Assembly: GCA_021018995.1 (NCBI GenBank)
Contig: CM037588.1
Span: forward strand, 89,068,765-89,132,764
Direction: 5' to 3'
DNA length: 64,000 nucleotides
Source of the DNA: Chloranthus sessilifolius
Taxonomy: Eukaryota; Streptophyta; Magnoliopsida; Chloranthales; Chloranthaceae
Below the pieces are notes generated by a model. The model was not told where the DNA came from. It was given only the letters and a program-made list of their open reading frames with translations, and did not search any database. A program made the position numbers and the translations under genes. Every line of letters starts with the position of its first letter. Within the stretch, counting starts at the first letter, position 1. Positions 21,709 to 34,920 of the stretch are shown here, piece by piece.

Positions 21709-24700
21709 TGTTGTAATATTTTTTAGTAGTATGCTTATTTTTATTAGTTTGAAAATTGATGTGGAAAGAATCAGACATAAAAATCAAAAGATGGAATGAA
21801 CACACAAAAGCACAACAGGAAAACCCACGGAACTGTAAAAATCCTGGGTCTATTGTATCAAGTTTTATGAAGTAAGAGTTTATCCCATGGAGAGTATTGA
21901 TCTGAAACCACAAGGGTCGTATAGTAACCTCCAGATCTAGCTACAAACCTGGCAACTCTAAACCTAAATGGTGAAGAAAGGAAGTCTAGGTGTCATAAAA
22001 ATAAAAGAAAATATAACTAAATTAGAAATAAACTACAGCTAAAAGAGAAGGAAATGGAAGATGAATGTGGAGTGATAAAATAATATAAAATGATAAAGAA
22101 GTAGACAGCTAGGGTTAAATCAGTGATGCAACTCAGATCTAGAAATGAAAATGTAGCAATCCTTTACTTGGCTATAAGCACAAGTGCAAGGTATATGTAT
22201 CCAAATCAACCCATGCCATTTAGACTGCTCTTAAGGCTATAATCTGTCAACTTAAATGGTGACAGTCTATCCAATAGAGATGCTCAAATCCCATTGCTCA
22301 ACTAAAAAATCTTACCTAACCGAAGAGAGTGGATTGATCTTAAGGCTATAATCTATCCACTTAATTGGTCACAGCCTATCTAATAGATTTCCTCCATTCA
22401 ATGGATCAAATCAACCATGAAAATCATTGCATACACTATGTTTGCAAGGATACAAGCTCATGCATTCATAGGAGCAAACAAATCCAGGATTTCAAGTGAG
22501 ATACACCAGAAATCCTAGCTGAATGGGGACTTAAGCTCAGCTGGTCATTGCTACAAAATGCCTGCAATGACCCAACTTACAAGTCTGCAATCACTATAAA
22601 ACTTATATCTAATCTCTAATAATGGTAATGCAAAATAGAGAAGAGTTTGGCTCTGCACAATCTCTCACAAGGCTACAAGCTCATCTGCAGAGAAGAGGAA
22701 TCCATCTCAGATCTGTGAGAAAGACCTTCCTTAAGGTTATAGTCTGTCCACTCAAATGGTCATAGACTATCCTAGAGGCTACCTTCCACACAAATGATGA
22801 ACTGAGTAGTAAAACTGTTGCTGCCACCATAGTTGCAAGGCTACAAGCTTAGGCAACCATGGGGGCATCAAACCCATATAGATCTGTGTGAAAAACACTG
22901 GTAAAATATATATTTACATGAACATTAAAATCAACAATGCATTAAACAAAAGAAACTTACAATGCTTGCCCTCAAGGCAGTAGCCTGTGCAAACCCCAAA
23001 ACAGATCTTCTATTCATAAACAAAACCCGTTGCAATACATGAAAATAAGCCTTGCTATTACATAGATCTAGCACAACATTGCTATTGTGCTAGGGCAAGA
23101 AGAAAGGGGAAAGAGAAAAGAAACTAAAACCCTAAAAGAAACCCTAAAATAAAATAGGAAATATATTCTTGGGTAAAATACAAAATAGGAAAAATATTCT
23201 TTATGTACAATCCCTCATCCTTGGTGTGCCCTAGCCAATCTGAAATGAAGGGGGAAGATGTGTGGAGTTGATTTCGGAGCCAATATGTGACCCTTGAATG
23301 CCTCGGGCTGTGTGAGCATTGATAAGTGTGCCCTAGACATGTGTGAAAACCCCAAACAGCCCCTGAGATTTGAAGTGTTGCTGCTGGAACCGAGGTTCGC
23401 GTAGTTGGATTAGCTTCACGCAGCATTCTCGCGAATAAAAAATAATACAACACATATATGGAGCTTTAGAACTTCATATCTCGTGAGGATGGCAACTCCA
23501 CAACAGCTCATCTCGCAAAGGTTACATTTGTTGAAGGCAAGCTCTCGAGGATGGAGATATATACAATAGTTGGAACCAGCTTCTCCACTTTGTGAGGAAA
23601 AAATAGTACAGCTTGTAAGCTGCTCGCGGGGCTGGGTATTTCAGCATCTTCATAAGAATTCGTGAGGCTAAACTAGGATAGCAGCTTTGCTGCTCTCAAA
23701 GATGGATATACTCAGCAAATCCAGCTCTTCCTTCTCGCGAGAATGGGAGTATAAACATATTGTAAGCTTCTCACGAGGAAGGGAATATATAGTAGCTTGT
23801 AAGCTGCTCGCAAGGATCACATTTAATGCATTCCAGAACCAGCATCTCGCGGGGCTCCTCTTCAACAACTCCTTGCTCGTGAGGATGAAGATGGATGGAG
23901 CTTCAGTACCCCCAGTTCGCGAGAACCGCGCTGGGTTTTAGTTCCTTTCTTCATTTGCATAGCTTCAACTCGCGTGGTTCCCATGCAATGCTCTTGGTGC
24001 TTGACAGGTTTGAAGGTATGCTGATGGACTGCTTGAGTTCACTTGTGTAGCAACAATCAGCAGCTTGTGGAGTTGACATTAACTGCTCGAGCTCCAAGTC
24101 CCATCAGCAATTAACTCTAGAGGTCCATTCCATGGATCATAAACTGCTCGAGTTGCACCAGCTATAACTCTCTAACATTGCAACAGGTCAAGTGGATGGC
24201 TGATCTGCTTGAGAGGATGGCATATAGCACTTTTAGTACTCGAGTGCATCTGTGGCTACACTGCAGCTACTTGTGTTTCATCAATATGGTACTGGGGGTG
24301 ATTGCTACAATGTTAAAATTACTTGAAGGCCTGATGTGCATGCTGCTGCTTTGCAGCCTACTTCTCTTGAATACATGGTGCAATAGCTTGGAGGTGCCAC
24401 ATGGTGTAGCAGCTCCTTCTGATGACAGGCTGCAAAACCTTAGCCTTCAGCTCATGGGTGTGCTCAATTTCTAGTGTTCTGCACGCATGGTGTGCATTGG
24501 AATTAAGATAGCAGTTGCTCAATCTCTTCAAGATAGCAGCTCATTTGGTTGTGGATCTCCTTGGGTTCAAACCTTCAACACAAGAGGATCCAAGGTGCAG
24601 CTCAGCAGGGTGCTACTCAAGTATATTAGCTCCACCAGCACTTCAGTTTGAGAGGTTCATATGCAAAACTCCTAATCTGCTGAAGGGCCTTAAATCTCAA

Positions 24701-25501
24701 CAGCTTTCTATTGCTCATGAAGGTGCAGTGTGTGTAGCTACATGCAGTTTGTTGGGGTGTTGAATTGCTTCGACAAGGGAGTGCAGCTCAATTGATGGAG
24801 TGGCAGCTATAAAAGTTCACCTTGAACACATGGTGCAACAGCTATGCAGTAGCAGGCTCTAAAGCAGCAACTTCTGCTTCAAGTCTTCATGTCTACAGCT
24901 CCGGTGCTTGGTTGTGAAGCTGCATGGCAAGTTGGTGGAACCCAGCAACAACTCTTAAAGGTTGCTTTGAAGTGTGATTTGCCTGAGCTCTTTGTGGCAG
25001 CAAAGCATGATGGCTTGAAGTGCTAAATTGCAATTGCTACACTCAAGGGGCTCTATTTTGCAGCAACAACAGCTAGGATGATGCTTCACATCTGCCTTGT
25101 CCACCCTGTTGCTGTACTCCAATAGGAATGGGCTGCTTCTCATAAAAACTGCTCAAGGTCATGAATGTATGAGGTGAAGTTTTCTCCTTAGCTGTTAAAT
25201 TCAGCCCATTGCAGCAGCCCTCCATTGACTTTAACTTTTCACCTTTCTCTCTCTCAGCAAGCCTCCAAAGGTCCCACAACAAGCTAAATTGCCCTCAATA
25301 GTGTACACCATTATGGCACATTCAAAGTGAACCTATCAGCTCCACTAAATTCCTTCTTGGCTTGAAAAAGCGTGGATTGCATCATTAAGCTCTTATTTCC
25401 TGTTATCACAGAACTCACTAAAAACACATTATTTTATGTGCTCAAAGGTCCATCAAAGGCTAGGTTAAGGGGTGAAAAGTGGTACTTTTCAGAGATTAAC
25501 A
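21709..25501 (-). repeat. Family A LTR copy 2 (shared, 3793 bp)
   Basis: Complete: the minus strand starts TGTTAATCTCTGAAAAG at 25501 and ends AATATTACAACA at 21709. It serves as 5' LTR of the left unit and 3' LTR of the right unit. Decayed TATA at 23199-23207. The PPT for the right unit is just beyond 25501. Confidence 0.88.
22239..22770 (-). promoter_or_regulatory. Three 32-nt leader hairpins, LTR A2
   Basis: 22739-22770, 22348-22379 and 22239-22270. Arms: ATAGTCTAT/ACAGACTAT, ATAGGCTGT/ATAGATTAT, ATAGACTGT/ACAGATTAT. Each carries one mismatch, otherwise paired. Confidence 0.7.
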
Positions 25502-25690
25502 CATACCTAAACCTAATATTTGCTAGTCCTCGAGCAAAGGCAAAATTTAAAATAATTATGAAAAATAGAAAATTCCACTTTTGTAGGGAATACGGATGCA
25601 TTTAGTATCTGCACTAAGCCTTTTAAACCCCTAGGTGATCCCTAGAGGAGGAGTGAAGTCTCCTGAGGGTTTTCAGTGAAGGTACCCACA
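25502..25690 (-). promoter_or_regulatory. PPT and pre-PPT module, A2
   Basis: The minus strand reads TAGGTTTAGGTATG directly before the LTR. The conserved block at 25617-25688 lies 115 bp upstream and contains AAACCCT...AGGGGTTT, which can pair as a stem. Confidence 0.65.
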
Positions 25691-27147
25691 AACTTCATCA
25701 ATAAATAAGTTTACAATAGTGCAATCAATGACAAAACAGATTTTAATGAAGAAAACTTCATTCCACACCTATTCCATAAAAATCAAAGGAAATTATAGCA
25801 GTGATGCAGCCATTTAGAACTCAAAATCAGCATGTATGTGCATCACCACCATTCAATTCACATCAGAAATACAATATGAACAAATTAGCACTAAGCTCAC
25901 TAGTGATTCAAAAATGTGGTATATATACAACCCCAATGACATTAAAATTCAGATCCAATCTTTACTGGGGCTATCTCTCACAATGAAAACATAAGGGTGT
26001 GCACATTCTCAACAGCTCAAGATCAGTCACAGTCCCCAAATGGGACTGCAAGCATGAGCATGGGCATTGCATCTAAATTCTAACATCCTCAAGTATTTTC
26101 ACCATAGATTAAACAATTCCTCATCTCTACATGACAACTCATTTCACTTAGGATCATCAAGGCCTTTAGTGGCTTGTAATATAGCTTATACTGAGGTTTA
26201 TAAAGAATAAAGGGGGGTAGAGTGGATCAAAATTGAGAAATCAATAAGGTAAGGAGTGATTCATGACTTAACAACCTTCATTTCAGCACAACTTTATCTT
26301 CCTTGGTATTTTCTAGAGTTAAAGTGGCCAGCTTCTTCTCCTTCTTCTAATTTCTAGATGAAGTAGTTCTCTTGACTTCTCTTCTATATTTTTTTCTTCT
26401 CTTTTCTTTTATATATATTATTTCTTTTTTTACATTTTGGCGATGGGTTGCCACACATAACCACTACTACACTGCTGTTTTTCAGTAGCCTTTCTTCTCG
26501 TTCCACCAAATGTTGAACCTAGCCTACCTATCTTCAACTTCTACTCCTTTACCTATTGAATTCTTAGAGGGAGGTATGGTTGAATCAGGTTAAACAGGTT
26601 TAGGTGCAAGTACTCCGGTATTTGTCAAAGAAAAATAGGATTTACGGCTCAAAGAGTGTAAGCAAAGGGGAGTTTTGAAAAGGGTAGGAAAATTAAGCTC
26701 AATCTATCCAATTGAAGGCCTTAATTTATTTCCTTAGTGGCATGAGTGCTGTCAATCTATTTTGATTTGGAGGAGCCTAACTTCTAGTAAAAAGTATTTG
26801 AATTAATCAATCCTTAGAGTAGAAAATATGCCAAAACAATCTTAAAAAAATATTGGATAGGCCTAAATCTCACTGTGCATGGTCCTCATATTAACTCATA
26901 GGGTGTATTTCTACCTTTTTCTTTCCTCTCTAGTTCACTATGTGCTAACTGAAATTTTTTTTTGATATTAGTTTCATGATGGAGCTAAAATTTTCAAAGA
27001 ATTTCAATTTTAAAAGTCTACAAAATTTTTAAATTTTCACAAATTTCCTCATTTTCGGGTTAGGTGGGAATTGACTTAATTCATTCCAAGTAAACCACAC
27101 ATTGCTGCACTAGAGTTAACTATTCCTTTGGCAGGTCTACTTTGCCA

Positions 27148-27161
27148 CACTCCCAAACCTA
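27148..27161 (-). other. Internal polypurine tract, A2
   Basis: The minus strand reads TAGGTTTGGGAGTG followed by TGGCA, about 1.65 kb before the 3' LTR. Confidence 0.65.
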
Positions 27162-28074
27162 AGTTAAACAGTGTCCTCACTGTTTCATCCAATATTTGTA
27201 TAGGGGCAGCAGGGTAAACAACAGACAAACACCCTAAATTACGGCAGAAAATTAAGAAAATGCTAAACAAAAATTCAGCAATTTCAACTAGAAAGTGAAA
27301 AACATATGGTATATACAAGTGTGACACTACGAGAACAACACTACGACACAAATTACTAAAAACAGAAAGTAAAAATAGCAAAAATAAACTTCAAAACAGC
27401 AGATATAAACAAAACAAAAACTAACTAAACACCTAAAAATAGAGAAATTCTAAACCTAACTACCTAACATGATCTGGTTATGAATCAAAATGATGGCAAA
27501 AAATTTCAGCATTGAAAATACACATTAGAAAGCAGGATTCATACAAAAAATCAGATCAAACCACACAATATATACAAATAGTCCGGATGGGGGGTACATG
27601 AATGACAGAAATTTTAATTTCCCCATTTGGACTCAGCTGAATTTGAAAGAACTATGAAATAAAAAATGAAAGGTCATACCTTTTTATTTGTAACAAACCT
27701 GAATTCTTCCATTCAGTAGATATTCAGTTGCATGAGAGGTGCAGGGAGCAGTTCCAGCTCACAGCAGGTGGATAAGCAATAAAAAGGCAGCAAAGGTGCC
27801 TTAGATGTTCTTTCTTCATTAAATTCATCAAATTCCTCACCCCAAGTGTGGCAATTTGGGTGAGAAATTTCTACTCTCATCAACACAACAACTGAACATG
27901 GTAAAAATTTTCTGTCATTTTTTCATTTTTAATTTTTTATAGTTTTATGTTTTTTTTCTTTCAGTTGGGGCTTAACAACCCCATTTTATTTAGCTTCTTT
28001 CATTATGCACACTCGCTTGGCGTCACTACAGTCTTGGGTAGCCACCTCCTTTCCATTCCTCGAGGCATTGATTG

Positions 28075-29594
28075 ACCTAGTTTCATCATGACTTGAAGAA
28101 GCTCCATCAATCAAATGTACTCCTTGTGGGTTGTTCACTGTTTGGCTCGGGAGCCGACTCTATTCCCGTCGCGTTAGAGCATTTAAAATATGACCAAGCT
28201 GGTCCTCAATTCTTCAGATGCTCTGCGTGTGGGAATCCACAATTTGTCCAACGGAGTCTAGGTTTTGTAAAGAAGACAAAACCTGATCCTCAAAGGAGGG
28301 GGATCTAGGGTGCTGGGGTGCTACAACTAACTGTCCTAGCTAGGAGGGCTGATGAAAAAATTGTTGTCCTTGTGCATGACCTTGGTAAGAGAGCTATTTA
28401 TTATTATAGGGCAAAGCTTGCTGCTGCTGGGTATGAGGCGAATCAGCTTGTCTCCACCTTAGGTTTGGGTGGTTCTTCCAAGTGTATCTAGTAGGCGGCT
28501 GCCCATATGACTGGGCAACATTGGCTTGGTCATGAAAAAATTTAGGGGATAGGCCAGCAGAGAGACATTGAAGATGTGAGTGTGAGGGTGAGTGGTATAT
28601 GGTGCACACCTCTCTAACCTGTGCAGCCACGTGGGGCTGCAACACACTCAAAACATTATTGAACTTTTTCAACAATGTGTCCACCTTTCTCTCTAGGTCA
28701 CTAAATGCATTCAATTGATACAATTTATTGGAAGACGTGGGTTCTTTAACAGCTCTAGCAGGTGACTCAATGCCACAACTAGGTAAAGTCTCTTGCTGGA
28801 GAGAATTTTCACTTATCAGCTCAAATAAATCCCATGCTTCCTCAACGATTTTGGTGAGGTATGTGCCACCACTTGATGATCAATCATCGCTCTACTCCTG
28901 GCATTAAGTACTTGGTAGAAGCTTTGTACAAGTTACCACATAGGGATCTGGTGGTGCGGGCACTACCTCAACAACTCTCTAAATCTATCCCATGCCTCAT
29001 GCATTTGCTCAGTTGGGAATTGAGCAAAAGAGATGATGCTCTTCCTCAACTGTCTCGTTTTATCGGTTGGGAAAAATTTGGCCAAAAATTAGCATTGAAG
29101 ATCATTCCACGACTGTATGCTATCTGGTGGGAGCAAGGAGAGCCATGTTTTGGCCTTATCCTTTAGTGAAAAAGGAAAAAGCGTAAGCTTGGTGGCTTCC
29201 TCTCCCAAGCCAGCAATATTAAAAGTAGTGCACAATGATAGAAAACAGTCTATGTGCTGGTGGGGGTCTCCCTTAGCCCATGAAAACATGGTAGCATTTG
29301 GATGGTTGAGACTTTAATCTCGTAACTGCCCACAACATTAGGGAGCTGAATATAAGAGGGGGATGCATATGCTCCCGGTGCATTGTGCTCCTTAAGTTTT
29401 TTTTGTCGCTCTCCCATCTTAGTTTCTACCAGATTTTCATTCGGGGTGTGTATTGCAGAACCAGGATTCAGAATTCTCTCAATTTCAAGATTTAACGGTT
29501 CAAGATCGGGATTGAGAGACCTCTTCCTTACATACAACACACGCTTAGCTGGACAAGGGGTAGCTTTCAGCACACAGATAAAAATTAAAACCAC
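28075..29594 (-). pseudogene. Athila-type gag pseudogene (A2)
   Basis: Same gag-only organisation as A1. The N-terminal part (29594-29250) includes KRSLNPDLEPLNLEIERIL. The core LFPFSLKDKAKTWL is at 29289-29089 in another frame. The coiled region and CCHC knuckle (CTIYHSPSHSHLQC, second Cys replaced by Tyr) are at 28723-28394 in a third frame. Gag C-terminal readings (SFEDQVL...) continue to about 28075 and stop before any protease. Two frameshifts separate it from function. The frameshift positions differ from A1, so the absence of pol predates their separate decay. Confidence 0.85.
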
Positions 29595-30131
29595 TAACTA
29601 CACAACTACTGAAAAATAAAGATTACAGGAATGAAAAGATAATAGAATTGAAATAAAAATAGGGGAGATAGAGATGCAAACTGATGCAGGAATGCCCCAG
29701 CTGTAGCCAAGCTCTCCTATTTACTGCTGCTCCATTCCTGTAAAAATTCACAATATCAGCAGGAATTTATTGAAAATTTAAATAAGTAAAAACAAAAAAT
29801 ACATGGAAAGTATAATGATGCCAGCTGTATGTTATTCACACGTACCTAAGACAATATAAAGTCCTATAAACAGAAAATAAACAGAGAAACTACAAAAAAA
29901 ATCACCAAAAAATACAGCTGGCATGTATTCAAACTATAAATCAACATTAAAGGCTACTAAGACACAACTAAGACACAAAATACCTAAAACAGAAAATGAA
30001 AACAAGATAAAAAATTAGACTTGAAATACAACTGTACTTATTTAAACGCTACAAAGAATAAAAACTAAACTCAAACCTTACATCTACAAATCATAAAAAC
30101 CCAAACTCAGTTTACTATACTAGATCAAAAC

Positions 30132-30149
30132 TCCCCGACAGCGATGCCA
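30132..30149 (-). other. Primer binding site, A2
   Basis: The minus strand reads TGGCATCGCTGTCGGGGA, 6 bp from the LTR3 end, close to the Athila-type PBS. Confidence 0.8.
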
Positions 30150-30155
30150 AAAACT

Positions 30156-31624
30156 TGTTGTAATATTTTTTAGTAGTATGCTTATTTTGATTAGTTTGGA
30201 ATTAGATGTGGAAAGAATCACACATAAAAATCAAAAGATGGAATGAACACACAAAAGCACAAAACCAAAACCCACAGACCTGCAAGAATCCAGGGTCTGT
30301 TGTATCAAGATTTATGAAGTAAGAGTTTGTCCCACTGAGAGTATTGATCTAAAACAACAAGGGTCGTATAGTGATCTCCAGATCTAGCTACAGATTTGGA
30401 AACTTTAAACCTAAAAGGTGAAGGGAGGAAGTCTAGGTGTCATAAAAATAAAAGAAAATACAACTAAAATAGAAATAAACTACAGCTAAAAGAGTGGGAA
30501 ACAGAAGATGGATGTAGTGTGAGAAAATAACATAAAATGATGAAGAAGTAGACAACTATGGTTAAATCAGTGATGCAACTTAGATCTAAAAATGGAAATG
30601 TAGCAGTCCTTCACTTGGCTATAAGCACCAGTGCAAGGTATATGTATCCAAATCAACCCATGCCATTTAGACTGCTCTTAGGGCTATAATCTATCCACTT
30701 AAATGGTCATAGACTATCCAATAGGGATGGTCAAATCCCATTGATTAACTCAAAAATCTGACCTGACCCAAGAGAGTGGATTGATCTTAAGGCTATAAAT
30801 TATCCACTTAAATGGTCACAAACTATCCAATAGATTTCCTCCATTCAATGGATCAAATCAGCCATGAAAACTATTCAGATACCATGTTTACAAGGCTACA
30901 AGCTCATGCATTCCTAGGAGTAAACAAATCTAGGATTTCAAGTGGGAACCACCTGAAATCCTAGGCTGAATGGAGGCTTAAGCTCAGCTGGTCATTGCAA
31001 CAAAAGGCCTGCCACTACAAAACTCAGATCTAACCTCTGATAATGGTAATGCAAAACAGAGGATTGTTTTGCTCGGCACAATCTCTCACAAGGCTACAAG
31101 CTCATGTGCAGAGAAGAAAAATCTACCTCAGATCTGTGAAGAAGACCTTCTTTATGGTTATAGTCTGTTCACTCAAATGGTCACAGACTATCCTAGAGGC
31201 TACCTTCCACGCAAATGATGAGACAATGCAGTAAAACTGCTGCTGCCACCATGGTTGCAAGGCTACAAGATCAGGCAACCATGGGGGCATCAAACCCATA
31301 AAGTTCTGTGTGAAAATCATAGGTAAAATACAGATTTAAATGAACATTAAAATAAGCAATGCATTAAATATAAGAAACTTACAATGCTTGCCCTCAAGGC
31401 GGTAGCCCGTGCAAACCCTAAAATAGATCTTCTATTTATAAACAAAACCCATTGCATTACATGAAAATAAACCTAGCTATTACATAGATCTAGCCCAGCA
31501 TTTCTACTGTGCTAGGGCAAGAAGAAAGGGGAAAGAGAAAAGAAACTAAAACCCTAAAAGAGACCCTAAAATAAAACCCTAAGTGAACTTGGCTATTCCT
31601 GGCTCCAACCCTTACTGAGCTCAA
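30156..31624 (-). repeat. Family A LTR copy 3, truncated
   Basis: Starts at TGTTGTAATATT and follows copies 1 and 2 until 31624, just short of their TATA box, where it changes abruptly to Tat-like sequence. All of U3 is lost. Confidence 0.85.
30686..31191 (-). promoter_or_regulatory. Three 32-nt leader hairpins, LTR A3
   Basis: 31160-31191 (ATAGTCTGT/ACAGACTAT, perfect), 30795-30826 (ATAGTTTGT/ATAATTTAT, one mismatch) and 30686-30717 (ATAGTCTAT/ATAGATTAT, fully paired with one G-U). Confidence 0.75.
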
Positions 31625-31628
31625 TGAC

Positions 31629-32968
31629 TGGTTCATTCGTCGTATTGCTCTCACTCGATTTTTTTTGTATATATGTATTTTCTTTTCGAAATCAACCTGC
31701 TAACACAAGAATGGTGAATTTTGATTGAGTCTAGCATCTTAATTTTTTGGTGCTCTAACATCTCCTCCAATGACGGGGAAGGTGGATGAGAATCGGGTGT
31801 TACTTATGCTTTTGAAAAAGGTCAAGTATGCCACTTGTCCTTTGATCAAATTGCCCGAATAGGAAGGTGGGCAATAAATTGAAAGTCTTAAGTATATTCT
31901 GAGAATTGACGATGTACGACCGACGAATGGGTCATGACAACTACGGAGGTGATAGATATAAGTATTTAGCTACGGGATGTGATAATCACATGGTTAAGGG
32001 TAGTATTTTCTATGGTACATGGCGTTCCAAGGGCTAGGGAGTTCTTTTCCATATTGGTTCTCCAACTTGTATGCATTCCCCCAGATATGCGATTGCTATA
32101 ACATATGGGCCCTCCCAATTCGGTTTCAATTTTCCCTTTTGATGAGTGTTTGGAGGGCATGATTTTCTTCAAGACTAATTCTCCAATGTCGAAAGTTCGC
32201 TCGAGGACTTTCTTGTCGTAAGCCCTGACACTCTCCTCTTATATACTTGAGCATGATTAGCTTCCCTTAGACGCGTCTCATCAAATTACTCTAGCTCGAT
32301 GAGCAGAGAAATTCTCCTTTCATCTAAGGATAACTCATCATCGAGTTGAATTTACAAGGATGGTATCTGTAGCTCATAGGGTTGGACTGCTTCCATCCCG
32401 TATGTGAGGAGGTAAGGAGTTTGGCTAGTGGTCGTGCAAATAGAAATCCTATAGGCCCAGAGTGCTTCTGTTAGTTGTTCAGGCCAGTCGGCTCTGTTGC
32501 TTGTCTCCACTATTCATTTTAGAATTTGGATCAACATTTTATTTGTAGCTTCTGCTTATCCATTTCCTTGAGAGTAGAACGGTGATGAGTGGTGTAGGTC
32601 AATGCAGAATTTCTTGAATAGCTTCTTTGTCTTCTCTGCAATGAATTGTGGTCCATTATCAGTGACGAGCATCTTGGATACTCAAAACTGGGTGATAATG
32701 TTTTGAATGATAAACCTCATGAGTGTCGAAGCGGTGACTCTAAAGTAGTATTCGACTTCTGCCCATTTGGTGTCGTATTCGGTTGCAGTGAGTATGAACT
32801 CGTGCTTGTCTGTGTCACCAACTGTGTCCGTGAAGGGTCCGATGATGTCGAAGGCCCACATCGAGAATGACTACGGTGAGGTTATAGGATTCAATGCAAT
32901 TGACAAAGCTTTGATGAGCGTGGCATGTTCTTGGCATTGCTTGCAGCATTGGATGTAGAGGTGATAAT
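31629..32968 (-). pseudogene. Tat-type gypsy integrase fragment
   Basis: Integrase joins retrotransposon cDNA to chromosomal DNA. Reading the minus strand from 32960: a CCKQCQEHA zinc-finger remnant, then MWAFDIIGPF (first catalytic Asp), TDNGPQF (second Asp) and a SPFYSQGNG block where the catalytic Glu is expected. The C-terminal part is KVLERTFDIGELVLKKIMP then GKLKPNWEGPY after a frameshift near 32130. The sequence is clearly different from the Athila integrases in this window and closest to Tat/Ogre-type enzymes. Several stops and at least one frameshift. The right side is cut by the insertion of element C at 32968, with ATAAT as the candidate left target duplication. The left side meets truncated LTR A3. 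Confidence 0.8.
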
Positions 32969-33509
32969 TGTTGTCAGGCAACCTTGCACATCAAAATGGG
33001 GTTAAAACTTTGAAAATGAAAGGCCTATGGACTGCACACCAAGGTAAGCCTACACAAAGCCTACAAGTAAACAGGGCTGTTATAGTAAGTTTTAAAGAGT
33101 AAGTAAGGTTATATCAATAGGGAAATGTGTGCTAAAATTTAGTAAATCTCTAGATCTAAGACAGATCTAACACTCTACCTTATACTACTCAAAACAAAAA
33201 ATAGCAATAGGAAGAGGAGAGGTTTTAAAGGGTTGTCACTTTAAGCTAAACTACAAAAACAAAATAGAACTAATTGTAGAGATAAATTGGGATTAACCAA
33301 AAAGTTCAGATCTAGAAAATGAAGGGAAATGTGGTGAAAATAAAACAGTAAAATGGAGAAGAGCAACTCGGGATCTGGTCTCACTGTTACTTGGGTGCTT
33401 TGGCAGCATTATAAGGGTTCAATGTGCAACAATCCCCATCTGGCTACAAGCACAGCTGCAGGGTAGAATAATTTGATCTCAGCCAGAGAATTAGATTGCT
33501 CTTAAGGCT

Positions 33510-33541
33510 ATAATCTGTCCACTTTAATGGCCAGAGACCAT
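33510..33541 (-). promoter_or_regulatory. 32-nt leader hairpin, element C 3' LTR
   Basis: Arms ATGGTCTCT and ACAGATTAT, one mismatch and two G-U pairs, with a CCA...TGG inner stem. It lies 495 nt downstream of the TATA box. Confidence 0.65.
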
Positions 33542-34319
33542 CCAATAGAGTCCTCCATTCTAAAGCCTCTAGCAAAACATAATAACTACTACAAATGCTG
33601 TGAACGCCAGGCCACAGGCACAAGCACCCACAGAAGTATTAGATCTAGGAAGATCAAATGGCCTTCAAGAGATCTACCAGTTAAGTGGGTGGGCTAGTCC
33701 CATCTACACAAATCCGATCGAGAATCAAATGAAACAAGATGATCTATAGATTGAACTAAGCAATAAAATCAACAATTCATTGAATAAAACAAGAAGTACA
33801 ATGAAGTGCTCTCAGATTTATAGTCTATGCAACAATTGACCCACAATAATGCTCTCAAGTTCCCCAAGTTACAGATCAACCTCACCCTTACTGGTCAAAA
33901 GAGTTAAGACACTCATGATTGGCTAAAGAGAGAATGGAAGAAGGAAGAATGAATCTGAGCTCTGGTTTTTTCCCTTATTTTTGTCTATGGAATCCCTCCG
34001 GAAAGAACTCACCATTTTTGGATTGTTCTTCTCTTCTTATACCTTCCTCCTCTGTCTCAGATTCGTTTCAGCCAATCAGAGCTCAAGAGAATAATTCTGT
34101 TATTCTGGAATGCTGATGTGGTCGATTTCTCTTCTAGAAGCTCTTCTCCCATTGGTCCACAAGTAGCAAATGCATGTGAGGCCGTTAGAGTTTCCAATCG
34201 TGCATAGTTGAATACCAAAAATACCCTCAGGGGTCGTTAACATGCTTTGGGATGTGTGCACAAGCTTTTGAAATTTACAGCTACTGAAGGAACACGCTGA
34301 GAAGTTGCCAAAATGTTTG

Positions 34320-34920
34320 TTGAGAGGTTCAGGGAACCTCTCGACAAGTTCGATAGGATTGGATAGCCCTCGATAGGATATGGAAACATCTCGAGATGTT
34401 GATGTGCACTTGTCGATAGGATTGGTGACTCGTTGACAGGATCAGAAGTTCATTGCATTGTTCTGTCCAATTCCCCATTCATTCTCTCGACAGCATAAAA
34501 TCATCCTATCGACTGGTTATACAATTTAGCACTAAGCTCTTGACAGGTTGGCTCAATCCTCATGAGAATGAGTCTGACTTCTGGTGAGCTGTTGACAAGT
34601 TGACTTACGCTGTCGACGGGTTCAGTTGAACCTCGTGACAAGTATCTGGAACCTCTCGACACCTTCATGTTTCCATCTCCATTCCTCTCGATAGGTTTGC
34701 TTACTGAACCTGTCGATAAGTGTTTTTAGAACCTCGCGACTACTTAGCTGCTGTGTACCACAACCTCTCGATAGCTACTGCCATCCTCTCAAACACTTTA
34801 GTATTTCTCCTTAGAACCTCTCGACAGCTTCTGGACCTTCTCAAAATCTTAGTTTTTTGGGCATTAGACACTCTCGACAGCTCAGGCCAACCTCTCGACA
34901 GGTTTATCCTTATGCTTCCA
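34320..34920 (-). repeat. CCTCTCGACAGGTT motif cluster, element C U3
   Basis: About 15 degenerate copies centred on TCGA (CTCGATAGG, CTCGACAGC, TGTCGATAAG) at ~30-50-bp intervals, upstream of the TATA box. The same cluster lies at 43690-44340 in the other LTR. Confidence 0.75.

Larger units (their letters stand above)
13904..31624 (-). mobile_element. Tandem array of gag-only Athila-type elements (family A)
   Basis: Layout from left to right: LTR (13904-17430, 3' LTR), internal (to 21708), shared LTR (21709-25501), internal (to 30155), LTR truncated at 31624. Everything reads on the minus strand. Each internal region has a PBS next to the LTR and a gag-like reading with a CCHC knuckle. It then passes within ~0.9 kb to a 3' non-coding block with an internal polypurine tract; protease, RT, RNase H and integrase are absent from both copies. 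This matches the definition of gag-only terminal-repeat retrotransposons. The sharing of a central LTR indicates recombination between elements rather than two independent insertions. Right-hand target duplication cannot be tested because LTR3 is truncated. Confidence 0.85.

Noticed and set aside
34320-34920. TCGACAGG repeats as a satellite or centromeric array
   Set aside because: Copies are short, irregularly spaced, confined to LTR U3 and one internal block, and do not form a fixed-length tandem.
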